A stretch of 12,002 bases of DNA from Candidatus Latescibacterota bacterium. GTDB taxonomy: Bacteria; Latescibacterota; MVCY01. The stretch lies in NCBI GenBank assembly GCA_030629295.1, contig DAOVPH010000023.1, forward strand, positions 1 through 12,002. The letters run 5' to 3'. A program made the translations under genes and the position numbers. Positions 1 through 6,384 of this stretch are shown in pieces. The number at the start of each line of letters is the position of its first letter. The stretch's first letter is position 1. The notes beneath the pieces are model-generated. The model made no database searches and was not told where the DNA came from. It saw only the letters and a list, made by a program, of their open reading frames with translations.

Positions 1-465
1 ATTAATCAGCCCTATCTGCTGTTTAAGATAGGGCTCACAGTGCTGAATCTCATCGGGTAAGGGGTCTCTGTTCTCCGGAGGACGGCACTTAAGTATGTTA
101 GCTATGTAAACATCCTCGCGGCTCATTTTGATCGATTCTACGATCTTGGTCAAAAGCTGTCCGGCCCTCCCCACAAAGGGTCTGCCCTGTAAGTCTTCAT
201 CTCTGCCCGGGGCCTCTCCAACAAACATCACCCCAGCATCCTCCCTGCCCTCGCCGAAGACCAAGTTGGTTCTGCTCTGAGCAAGTCCGCACCGCTGACA
301 ATCCTTAATTAAATTGTAAAATTGCTCCAGCGACTCTGGCTCCTTCAACTCTGGCTCCTCAGTCAGTCCCTTGGCAACCCAACTCTCCTCGCCCATTTCT
401 ATCCTTTGATCAATAAAGGTCTTCAGCATCTGAACACTCTCTAATATCTCTGTGGACCGGCCCAT
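1..465 (-). CDS. Type-4 uracil-DNA glycosylase, 4Fe-4S (C-terminus cut by window edge)
   Basis: Family-4 uracil-DNA glycosylases remove uracil from DNA as the first step of base excision repair. The 155 visible residues show the active-site motif GEAPGRDED (residues 83-91), the following GRPFVGRAGQLL, and all four cysteines expected to bind the iron-sulfur cluster: C56 and C59 (CQRC), C127 (KCRPPENR) and C143. The start is fixed by an in-frame TGA directly upstream (471-469), an ATG at 465, and a GAGGGA ribosome site six bases before it. The first 50 or so residues form an acidic extension that is not part of the catalytic core and is common in this family. The gene starts 15 bp after the coaBC stop, so it is probably cotranscribed with it. 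The reading frame is still open at base 1, so the C-terminal part lies outside the window. Confidence 0.93.
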   Translation of the reverse strand, partial: MGRSTEILESVQMLKTFIDQRIEMGEESWVAKGLTEEPELKEPESLEQFYNLIKDCQRCGLAQSRTNLVFGEGREDAGVMFVGEAPGRDEDLQGRPFVGRAGQLLTKIVESIKMSREDVYIANILKCRPPENRDPLPDEIQHCEPYLKQQIGLIN

Positions 466-480
466 TTTTCATCCCTCGGC

Positions 481-1758
481 TCAGAAGATCTTCTTGTCTC
501 CTGGCTTCTTAGTCCTGAGAAGTTCGACCACCCTGTCCAAGATTCCCCGGGCAACCTCCAGCTTGCTCATCTGAGGAAGCCGCTCTGTTTTCCCATCGGC
601 AGCGAGAATAGTCACCTGATTGGCATCTGCTCCCAAGGCAGTTGGGGCATTGAGTACAATAAAGTCAAGCCCTTTGCTCTTCAGCTTCCGGCGGGCATTG
701 GCCAGGCCATCTTCTGTCTCTAAGGCAAATCCCCCCACAATCTTTTCTCCTTTCAAGGGCTTGATCTCAAGGAGTATGTCAGGGGTTTTCTCCAGCTCCA
801 GCAGCAGACTTTCCTGTTTCTTGATCTTGCTGGCTGTTTTATTTCGAGGACGGAAGTCCGACACCGCCGCTGCCATAAGCAGAACATCGCACCAGGGAAA
901 CCACTGCTTCACCTCCCGGCTCATCTCCTCAGCACTGCGGACACAGATAAGGCGAATCCCTGGAGGAGAAGGCAGCCCGGAAGGGCCGCTGATTAGGTTA
1001 ACATCAGCTCCTCGCTTTTTAGCCTCAGAAGCTAAGGCATATCCCATCTTACCGCTGGAACGATTGCTGAGAAATCGTACCGCATCTAAATCCTCTTCTG
1101 TCCTGCCCGCGGTTACCAAGACTTTCTTACCTGAGAGTTCCGATGAGCCCCGTTGGATAAGCTTCTCTATCCCCCGGGGCGAGCAGCTCAAGAGCCTTTC
1201 TATGGCTTCCAAGATCGTCTTTATCGGTGCCAATCGCCCTTTACCTATCCCTCCGCAGGCTAATTCTCCCACCTCTGGTTCAACAAATTGGTAGCCATAC
1301 TGGCGGAGCCGGGAGATATTTGCCGTCAGAATCGGATTGCTGTACATAGCGGCGTTCATAGCTGGGGCAAAGAGCACCGGGGCCTCTGTGGCCATAATCA
1401 CAGTCGCCAACAGCTCGTCGGCTATTCCAGCCGCCACCTTCCCAATGATATTTGCAGTGGCGGGGGCCACTACCAGAAGATCTGCCCACTGGGCGAGAGA
1501 GATATGAAGAACCTCTGGCCTTCCGGCAGCAGGGAAAAACTCAGTGGCCACCGGCCTGCCCGAGAGAATCTCCAGGGTAAGAGGAGTAATAAACTCAGTG
1601 GCAGCTGAAGTCATAACTACTGTCACTTCGTATCCCTGTTGCTTCAATTCTCTTACCAGTTCTGCCGACTTATAAGCTGCAATAGAACCGGTGATCCCCA
1701 CTATGATTTTTCTGGCATTCAGAGGTTTTACTCCCCCTTTTCCGTCGGAAAGACACAT
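481..1758 (-). CDS. coaBC: Bifunctional phosphopantothenoylcysteine decarboxylase / phosphopantothenate-cysteine ligase
   Basis: CoaBC performs two steps of coenzyme A synthesis: it joins cysteine to 4'-phosphopantothenate and then decarboxylates the product to 4'-phosphopantetheine. The N-terminal flavoprotein (CoaC) half shows GITGSIAAYKSAELVREL (residues 21-38), the catalytic His in LHISLAQWADLLVVAPATAN (H85), APAMNAAM (131-138) and the ACGGIGKGRLA lid with C168. The C-terminal ligase (CoaB) half shows VLVTAGRTEED (213-223), VRFLSNRSSGKMGYALA (227-243), AAAVSDF (296-302) and KIKK (311-314). In many relatives the TAG is followed by P-T, here R-T. At 425 residues the length is normal for a fused CoaBC. 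The ATG at 1758 overlaps rpoZ by 31 bp. An in-frame CTG at 1722, eight bases after a GGAG and just past the rpoZ stop, is a possible alternative start that would remove 12 residues not belonging to the fold. Confidence 0.96.
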   Translation of the reverse strand: MCLSDGKGGVKPLNARKIIVGITGSIAAYKSAELVRELKQQGYEVTVVMTSAATEFITPLTLEILSGRPVATEFFPAAGRPEVLHISLAQWADLLVVAPATANIIGKVAAGIADELLATVIMATEAPVLFAPAMNAAMYSNPILTANISRLRQYGYQFVEPEVGELACGGIGKGRLAPIKTILEAIERLLSCSPRGIEKLIQRGSSELSGKKVLVTAGRTEEDLDAVRFLSNRSSGKMGYALASEAKKRGADVNLISGPSGLPSPPGIRLICVRSAEEMSREVKQWFPWCDVLLMAAAVSDFRPRNKTASKIKKQESLLLELEKTPDILLEIKPLKGEKIVGGFALETEDGLANARRKLKSKGLDFIVLNAPTALGADANQVTILAADGKTERLPQMSKLEVARGILDRVVELLRTKKPGDKKIF

Positions 1759-1946
1759 TTTATTTTCCCCTCAGCAAACTCTTCTAAGGCCTGGATGCCT
1801 GGTTTTACCTCTCTTTCTGTAGATTCCTCTGTTCCTGGTTCTCCCTTAAGCTCACTTAACATTTTAGCTCTCTTCGCCGCTGTTATTGCTACCTCGTATA
1901 GATTAGCTCCGCTCTCTTCTAACTTCTCAACCGGAATCACCGCCAT
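1728..1946 (-). CDS. rpoZ: DNA-directed RNA polymerase omega subunit
   Basis: Omega is the small RNA polymerase subunit that clamps the C-terminal end of beta-prime and helps assembly of the core enzyme. The 72-residue product carries the family signature NLYEVAITAAKRAKML (16-31) and the later KPGIQALEEFAEGKI (48-62), both in the expected order and spacing. A GGAGAG ribosome site lies five bases before the ATG; another ATG 11 bases upstream is out of frame. The gene begins 31 bp after the gmk stop and its end overlaps the annotated coaBC start, matching the gmk-rpoZ-coaBC order seen in many bacteria. A short charged stretch between the two motifs (GEPGTEESTERE) is a little longer than in compact homologs. 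Confidence 0.93.
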   Translation of the reverse strand: MAVIPVEKLEESGANLYEVAITAAKRAKMLSELKGEPGTEESTEREVKPGIQALEEFAEGKIKCVFPTEKGE

Positions 1947-1977
1947 ATTCTCTCCATTGGTTTTATTCTTCCTGGGA

Positions 1978-2574
1978 TTAAGCAGTTATTGAATACTGGG
2001 CTCTCTTAGTTCGACATCTTTCTGCCTCCAGAACGGCCTGGAGCTGTTTAACGGCTGTGTCCAGGTCATCGTTGATAATCAGATAATCATATCCAGGGAT
2101 TTTAGCCGCTTCTCGAAGTGCATCTTGTAGCTTTCGTCTGACCAACTCTTCAGAGTCTGTCCCTCTGTTTCTCAGTCTCTTTTCTAAGCTCTCCAGTGAT
2201 GGGGGGGCAATGAAAACTGTCACACAGTCGGGGAACTCCTCTTTGACTCGCATTGCCCCTTGGATATCAATATCTAAGATTATAACTCCACCCTGCTGGA
2301 TGACCTGTACAACAGGTGCTCTGGGAGTAGCATACATAAATCCGTGGACTTCTGCCCATTCGACAAATTCCCCTCTTTCAACCCTCTGTTTGAACTCCTT
2401 CTCCGAGACAAAGAAGTAATCCTTACCTTCCTTTTCTCCAAGACGCCTGGGACGTGTAGTAACAGAGGTTGAGTATCTTATCGTCTCGTCTTGTGGCAGT
2501 ACTCTCCGTACAATCGTTGTCCGTCCTGCCCCAGAAGGAGAGGAAACAACAACAATCAGACCCTTACTATTCAA
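1978..2574 (-). CDS. gmk: Guanylate kinase with Arg in place of the P-loop Lys
   Basis: Guanylate kinase transfers phosphate from ATP to GMP, giving GDP for nucleotide pools. The 198-residue length is normal. The GMP-binding part is intact: VTTRPRRLGEKEGKDYFFV (38-56, with R41, R44 and Y53), GEFVEWAEVHG (68-78) and YATPRAP (81-87, usually YGTPRAP). Further on come ILDIDIQGA (99-107) and the lid RLRNRGTDSEELVRRKL (133-149). The odd point is the P-loop, SSPSGAGRTT (11-20): the nearly invariant Walker A lysine is Arg18, encoded by CGG at 2523-2521. The start is a TTG two bases after the remA stop, with AAAGGAG inside the end of remA about eight bases upstream, so translation of the two genes is probably coupled. 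No in-frame ATG would preserve the P-loop. Confidence 0.94.
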   Translation of the reverse strand: MNSKGLIVVVSSPSGAGRTTIVRRVLPQDETIRYSTSVTTRPRRLGEKEGKDYFFVSEKEFKQRVERGEFVEWAEVHGFMYATPRAPVVQVIQQGGVIILDIDIQGAMRVKEEFPDCVTVFIAPPSLESLEKRLRNRGTDSEELVRRKLQDALREAAKIPGYDYLIINDDLDTAVKQLQAVLEAERCRTKRAQYSITA

Positions 2575-2576
2575 AA

Positions 2577-2840
2577 TCAGGACTCCTTTTCCTCTGGGAA
2601 ATCATCATTGAGCCGCTGGGCAATAGTCTCGGTTCCCACGGCAGAAAGCACTACATGGTTGCTGTCGGTCACTATTATCGCTCGAGTGCGCCTGCCATGG
2701 GAAGCATCAACTAACCTACCTTCTTTTCTGGCTGTCTCCCTCAATCTCCTCACCGGGCTGGAATCGGGGGCAATCACTGCAATAACCCGCTGTTTGGCAA
2801 CTACACTTCCAAACCCAATGTTAATAAATGCTACTCCCAA
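2577..2840 (-). CDS. remA: RemA/DUF370 family DNA-binding regulator
   Basis: RemA of Bacillus subtilis is a small DNA-binding protein that activates biofilm matrix and osmoprotection genes; in other phyla its targets are not known. The product shows FINIGFGSVV near the start, SSPVRRLRETARKEGRLVDASHGRRTRAIIVTD in the middle and HVVLSAVGTETIAQRL near the end, all hallmarks of the family. I place the start at the TTG at 2840 (87 residues, MGVAFINIGFG), because a near-perfect ribosome site GGGAGGTGAT (2854-2845) lies eight bases before it and the length to INIGFG then equals B. subtilis RemA. The GTG at 2849 lies inside that ribosome site and is an unlikely start. The stop is two bases before gmk. 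The gene is cut off from yicC by an inverted-repeat element. Confidence 0.9.
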   Translation of the reverse strand: MGVAFINIGFGSVVAKQRVIAVIAPDSSPVRRLRETARKEGRLVDASHGRRTRAIIVTDSNHVVLSAVGTETIAQRLNDDFPEEKES

Positions 2841-2844
2841 AAGA

Positions 2845-2854
2845 ATCACCTCCC
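2845..2854 (-). promoter_or_regulatory. Ribosome binding site that decides the remA start
   Basis: The minus strand reads GGGAGGTGAT, an almost full-length match to the 16S rRNA 3' end. It sits eight bases (from GGAGG) before a TTG at 2840. The GTG at 2849-2847 is part of the site itself and so is too close to be used. Confidence 0.75.
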
Positions 2855-2885
2855 TTATTTTCTGCTGCTACATCTGTGGGCACCG

Positions 2886-3057
2886 CAAGGTTCTGTCGAA
2901 AAATGGAAGGTCGCCAGGTCACCTGACCGTATCCAACTGAATTTGAGTCAGACCTTACAGGTATGAACCGGTCTTAATGTAGAGACGACCCGCCGGGTCG
3001 TCTCTACGACATTATCTTCTTCGCTATTCCACAACCCCATTTTTCGACAGAATCTTG
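2886..3057. mobile_element. MITE-like inverted-repeat element (candidate)
   Basis: Two 21-base arms, 2886-2906 and 3037-3057, are inverted copies of each other with one mismatch (shared core TTCTGTCGAAAAATGG). They enclose about 130 bases without a coding frame and a central perfect hairpin at 2979-3007. The size, the terminal inverted repeats and the lack of an ORF resemble a miniature inverted-repeat transposable element. I see no clear target-site duplication, so mobility is inferred only from the shape. It occupies most of the gap between yicC and remA, genes that are usually close together. It could instead act as an RNA structure in the operon transcript. Confidence 0.5.
2979..3007. repeat. 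Perfect 13-bp hairpin, 3-nt loop
   Basis: GTAGAGACGACCC, the loop GCC, and then the exact reverse complement GGGTCGTCTCTAC. Arms of GTAGAGAC and GTCTCTAC around a GC-rich centre recur as a dispersed palindrome in many bacterial genomes (from memory). No U-run follows on either strand, so a classic intrinsic terminator is not supported, although the stem would be very stable in RNA. Confidence 0.8.
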
Positions 3058-3100
3058 TAAGTCTCCGCTCAATAACTACGAAGAGTATTTATAAGACGCT

Positions 3101-3970
3101 CTATTCCACATTCTGTACCTGTTCGCGGATTTTTTCTACCTCCTCTTTTATCTTTATCACTAAGTGGGAGATAGAAGCATCGTTTACCTTTGCCCCTACA
3201 GTATTCGCCTCCCGATTGATCTCCTGAAGCAGAAAATCGAGCTTTCTGCCCATCGGGCTTTTTTCACTTAGAGTCTTTAAGAACTGAATATTATGGCTGT
3301 GTAGCCGGATGCATTCCTCAGTGATATCGGTTCTGGCAGCGATGAGGGCCACTTCCATCGCCAATCTCTGTTCATCTATCTTCCCGGAAGGAAGGAGGGT
3401 TTGTAGTTTAGCAGCCAACTTCTCCCGTTGCTGTTCGACCTGTAAAGGGGCAAGCTTCTCGATCTCTCGCACAATCTCATCCGCCAGGCGTATCCGCTCA
3501 GCTATATCCTGGCAGATTTTCTCCCCCTCGGCCTCCCGCATTTTTCGATGCTCGCCTAAGGCCGCCTGGCAGCCCCTCTCAATTAATCCCCACAAGGAGT
3601 CAGGAATAGCCTCATCCGTTTTGTCCACAACCACACCTGGCAATGTGGCAAGAAGGGTAATATCTACTTCGCCTTCTAAATGTAGGGTATTCTTCAGCTC
3701 AAGCAGACTATCTCGGTATGCCTCAGCCAGGGAGAGATCGGGTGCCAGAGACGATTTGTTTTCCGATTCCCAGTTTACCGTTACCTCTACCCTACCCCGG
3801 ACAATGTGACGCTGAACAAGCTCTGTGACTTTCCATTCCAGGGGAGCCAGCAGTTTAGGCAACCGGACACTGACCGTACAAAATCGATTGTTCACCGATC
3901 TCACTTCTACCCAAACCCTGTCGCCCTTTTCCTCCGCTTCTGCTCTTCCAAATCCCGTCATACTCAACAT
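3101..3970 (-). CDS. yicC: YicC/YloC family endoribonuclease
   Basis: YicC-family proteins (YloC in Bacillus) are endoribonucleases implicated in RNA turnover, including small RNA decay in E. coli. The 289-residue product starts with the signature SMTGFGRAEAE (3-13) and continues with VEVRSVNNRF (21-30), typical of the N-terminal domain. The C-terminal DUF1732 domain is clear: TDITEECIRLHSHNIQF (214-230), GRKLDFLLQEINREANTVGAKVND (241-264), and ISHLVIKIKEEVEKIREQVQN to the end. Length is normal. The ATG at 3970 has GGAAGG seven bases upstream. This is the first gene of the conserved yicC-remA-gmk-rpoZ-coaBC block. It follows the polysaccharide methyltransferase by 51 bp, where a promoter-like box is seen. 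Confidence 0.93.
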   Translation of the reverse strand: MLSMTGFGRAEAEEKGDRVWVEVRSVNNRFCTVSVRLPKLLAPLEWKVTELVQRHIVRGRVEVTVNWESENKSSLAPDLSLAEAYRDSLLELKNTLHLEGEVDITLLATLPGVVVDKTDEAIPDSLWGLIERGCQAALGEHRKMREAEGEKICQDIAERIRLADEIVREIEKLAPLQVEQQREKLAAKLQTLLPSGKIDEQRLAMEVALIAARTDITEECIRLHSHNIQFLKTLSEKSPMGRKLDFLLQEINREANTVGAKVNDASISHLVIKIKEEVEKIREQVQNVE

Positions 3971-3996
3971 GCCAAATCCTTCCTTTGAATAACTAA

Positions 3997-4025
3997 AACT
4001 TACTACATTTCGCTTCCCTTGTCAA
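3997..4025 (-). promoter_or_regulatory. Possible sigma-70 promoter for the yicC operon
   Basis: On the minus strand a perfect TTGACA (4025-4020) overlaps the stop codon of the upstream methyltransferase gene. After 17 bases comes TAAGTT (4002-3997), a weak -10 with three of six consensus bases. A transcript would start near 3990, about 20 bases before the yicC ATG, leaving room for its ribosome site. The -35 and spacing are good but the -10 is poor, so this is tentative. Confidence 0.35.
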
Positions 4026-4885
4026 ACTAAAAACTGATTGTCGGCAACAGGGCCTTTGGGCTTTCTCCCCACTGCGTAAGACCTTACCCCTTCTTTTACC
4101 CATCTGTTTAGAAATTGTTCCAATCCTAAAAACTCGACAAACCTGTAAATCCAGAGACTTATGCGGTTAAAGAGTTTCTCCCCTAACAAAGAAAGTTTCT
4201 GACTACGTACCAAAGAACGATTTACCAAGTTAATTACCAAAAAGAGAAGTTGGGGGAGTTTTGCACAATACTTCACTGGTTTCTCCAATGTTCCTTTCTC
4301 GATTACCTCAAATCCTACCTCCAAGAACATTCTGGCCAATTCATCTGGTTTGAAGGCAGTGTGCAGATATCTGTCGCCGCTGGGTCCTTGAATTCCAAAA
4401 CTCTTCAAAATACCCAATTGGACGAAATCTGGCGGTCTCTTTTTGTAGTTGGGCGTGGTTATCAGTAGTTTCCCCTTGGGGGCCAAAATCCGATGAAATT
4501 CCTGAATCGCAGCCCGAGGGTTCTGCAGATGCTCCAACACCTCCGTGCAGAGAATATTGTCCACTTTCCCGTCTTTTATGAATTCAAGGCATTCCAGACC
4601 GCCAACGACAAACAGTCCCGTTGATACCCGCTGTTTAGCCTTCAGCAGCACACTACGGGCTATATCCACTCCGACGACCTTGCCGTTCCGATACTGGAGG
4701 CAATAGGTGCCCACATTACACCCGGCATCCAGCAACACTCCGTGCATACCAGCCAACCTTCTGAGGATGAATCGCTTCCTCAGAATGCCTCTGAGGGTAT
4801 TGTAGACGATAGCCTCTTCGGGGTACTTTTCTCCCACCTGTTCATAGAATAGACGATAAGCTTTATCCATCGTTGTCTGAGCCAT
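4022..4885 (-). CDS. Class I SAM-dependent methyltransferase (polysaccharide module)
   Basis: This is a methyltransferase of the UbiE/COQ5-like class I fold that uses S-adenosylmethionine. Numbered from the ATG at 4885, the SAM-binding motif I is LLDAGCNVGTY (51-61). The acidic residue after strand 2 is in VVGVDIA (70-76), and CTEVLEHL (113-120) with FHRILAPKGKLLITTPN (130-146) completes the Rossmann core. The C-terminal third (about 210-265) is hydrophobic and amphipathic, which suggests membrane contact or partner binding. The substrate is unknown; placed directly after a flippase and a glycosyltransferase, a sugar or lipid-linked intermediate is likely (inference). The start is uncertain: TTG at 4900, ATG at 4885 or ATG at 4870 all overlap the flippase end (38, 23 or 8 bp) and none has a strong ribosome site, so translation is probably coupled. 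Confidence 0.85.
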   Translation of the reverse strand: MAQTTMDKAYRLFYEQVGEKYPEEAIVYNTLRGILRKRFILRRLAGMHGVLLDAGCNVGTYCLQYRNGKVVGVDIARSVLLKAKQRVSTGLFVVGGLECLEFIKDGKVDNILCTEVLEHLQNPRAAIQEFHRILAPKGKLLITTPNYKKRPPDFVQLGILKSFGIQGPSGDRYLHTAFKPDELARMFLEVGFEVIEKGTLEKPVKYCAKLPQLLFLVINLVNRSLVRSQKLSLLGEKLFNRISLWIYRFVEFLGLEQFLNRWVKEGVRSYAVGRKPKGPVADNQFLV

Positions 4886-6380
4886 TGGTTTGGGGCTCAA
4901 CAGGAGAAACCCGTCTTTTCGACCACCCCTGTTTGATCTTGTTTAGCTCTGAGGGATAGAGAAACTTGAGGGAGAAAAGACTCAGCGGATAAAATATCAG
5001 CAAGGCTATTTTATAACAACTAAATCCCCAGGTGGAAAGACAGAGAGAAATTCCCAACCGGCCGAGGTAGAAAAGCAGAATACAGACTGCTACGATCTTT
5101 GCCAATCTCCCCCACTCATAACGGATCGGATAGTGTAGTTGGGAGAAGAAATATAGCAGCGAAGTCATTAAGAGATAAGCCCCCAGGGTAGAATAGGCTG
5201 CCCCCATCATGCCCAAGCGAGGAATCAGCAGCAGGTTGCCAATAATGTTAGTGATGGCTCCCAACCCAGTAATCAAGGGCAAGTACTGCGTTTTTTTCTT
5301 AAGATAGATGCCAACGAGGAAGTTCACATATATCCCATAAAAGGCGTAAGAGATCAGGATAAGCGGCACTATCTGAGTGGCATTCCAGTAGTTCGGGCCA
5401 AAGACAGTGAAACCAAAGATCTGAAATCTTACGATGTCATCAATGAAAAATGAAACTGTCAGAAAGATAAATCCTGTCAACAAAATGAAATAAGTCAGCA
5501 CCTTTGAGAATACTTCCTTAGCCTCCTCTCTCTTGGAGGTAGAAAGGAAAAAGGGGTGCCAGGCAAATCTGAATCCGGAAACAACCAGTGCCATAATCAT
5601 ACCTAATTTATAGCCAGCATTATAAATTCCTACTGTTCCAGTATCTGTTAGCTTTCCCAGCAGAATCCTGTCTATCAAATCCATTAGAGTCACGGAAAGA
5701 GTGGACGGAATGTAGGGCAATCCGAACTTTAGCAGTTCTTTGTAGATTTTTCCCGAAAGAGAAAGATTGAAGTAGCGACGGATAATCGGGCTCAACAGCA
5801 AGAAGGTGACCGCCGAGGCAATCAGGTTGGCCCGAAAGATGGCCTCTACACCCCAGTTAAGATGAACAATAAAGAGAATATTCAGGGCAAAGTTCGTAAT
5901 CACATTAATTAAGCTAATCCTGATAAACTCACCTGATCTCTGCTCTCCCCTGAGGATAAGCAGCGGGAAGATGGAAAAAGTGTCAAAAAGCAGGATGCCA
6001 CTGGAGAGTTTTATCAGACCAGAAAATCGAGCCTGATCGATAATTAGTCTGGACAAATGGGGTGAGAAAATAAAGAGCAGAGCGGCGAAAAGAACTGTGG
6101 TGAAGATGGTGGAAAGGTAAACTGTGCTGAAGATTGTCTTCTTCTCTTCGTTGCTATCGGCCAAGACGAAGAACCGCAAGAAGGCGGTGTTGAGACCCAG
6201 AGTGAAGATCACATTGGCAATAGCTAAGAACATGAAGACTAAAGCGGCTATGCCGTACTCTCGGGGGGAAAGATAATTGGTATACAGAGGAAGGAGCAGA
6301 AAGCCAATAAACCGGGTAAGGGAATACCCAATACCATATACTAAAGATTGTTTTACAAGTCTCTTTAAGCTAGAGAACAT
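4863..6380 (-). CDS. Wzx-type polysaccharide flippase (MOP superfamily)
   Basis: A 505-residue integral membrane protein that by family would move lipid-linked glycan units from the inner to the outer face of the cytoplasmic membrane. It begins with LVKQSLVYGIGYSLTRFIGF (8-27) and LLPLYTNYLSPREYG (29-43), the usual start of O-antigen/teichoic-acid flippases. Many hydrophobic segments follow, I estimate 12 to 14. The middle repeat of the fold appears at LLKFGLPYIPSTLSVTLMDLIDRILLG (216-242), followed by VGIYNAGYKLGMIMALVV (250-267). The C-terminus ends in a short charged, soluble tail (KIKQGWSKRRVSPVEP). The ATG at 6380 lies four bases after the glycosyltransferase stop. The substrate cannot be told from sequence. 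Confidence 0.9.
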   Translation of the reverse strand: MFSSLKRLVKQSLVYGIGYSLTRFIGFLLLPLYTNYLSPREYGIAALVFMFLAIANVIFTLGLNTAFLRFFVLADSNEEKKTIFSTVYLSTIFTTVLFAALLFIFSPHLSRLIIDQARFSGLIKLSSGILLFDTFSIFPLLILRGEQRSGEFIRISLINVITNFALNILFIVHLNWGVEAIFRANLIASAVTFLLLSPIIRRYFNLSLSGKIYKELLKFGLPYIPSTLSVTLMDLIDRILLGKLTDTGTVGIYNAGYKLGMIMALVVSGFRFAWHPFFLSTSKREEAKEVFSKVLTYFILLTGFIFLTVSFFIDDIVRFQIFGFTVFGPNYWNATQIVPLILISYAFYGIYVNFLVGIYLKKKTQYLPLITGLGAITNIIGNLLLIPRLGMMGAAYSTLGAYLLMTSLLYFFSQLHYPIRYEWGRLAKIVAVCILLFYLGRLGISLCLSTWGFSCYKIALLIFYPLSLFSLKFLYPSELNKIKQGWSKRRVSPVEPQTNGSDNDG

Positions 6381-6384
6381 AATG

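Noticed and set aside
620..1294. Open frame of 224 codons on the plus strand
   Set aside because: It lies entirely opposite coaBC, whose motifs are unmistakable, and its translation is Ser/Arg/Pro-rich with no recognisable domain.
2491..2940. Open frame of 149 codons on the plus strand
   Set aside because: It runs antisense to gmk, remA and their ribosome site and has no recognisable features.
2979..3007. Intrinsic terminator of yicC
   Set aside because: The stem is strong, but no run of T follows it on either strand, and the downstream genes are usually cotranscribed with yicC.
3309..3809. Open frame of 166 codons on the plus strand
   Set aside because: Antisense to yicC; Ser/Arg-rich composition typical of the reverse of a coding frame.
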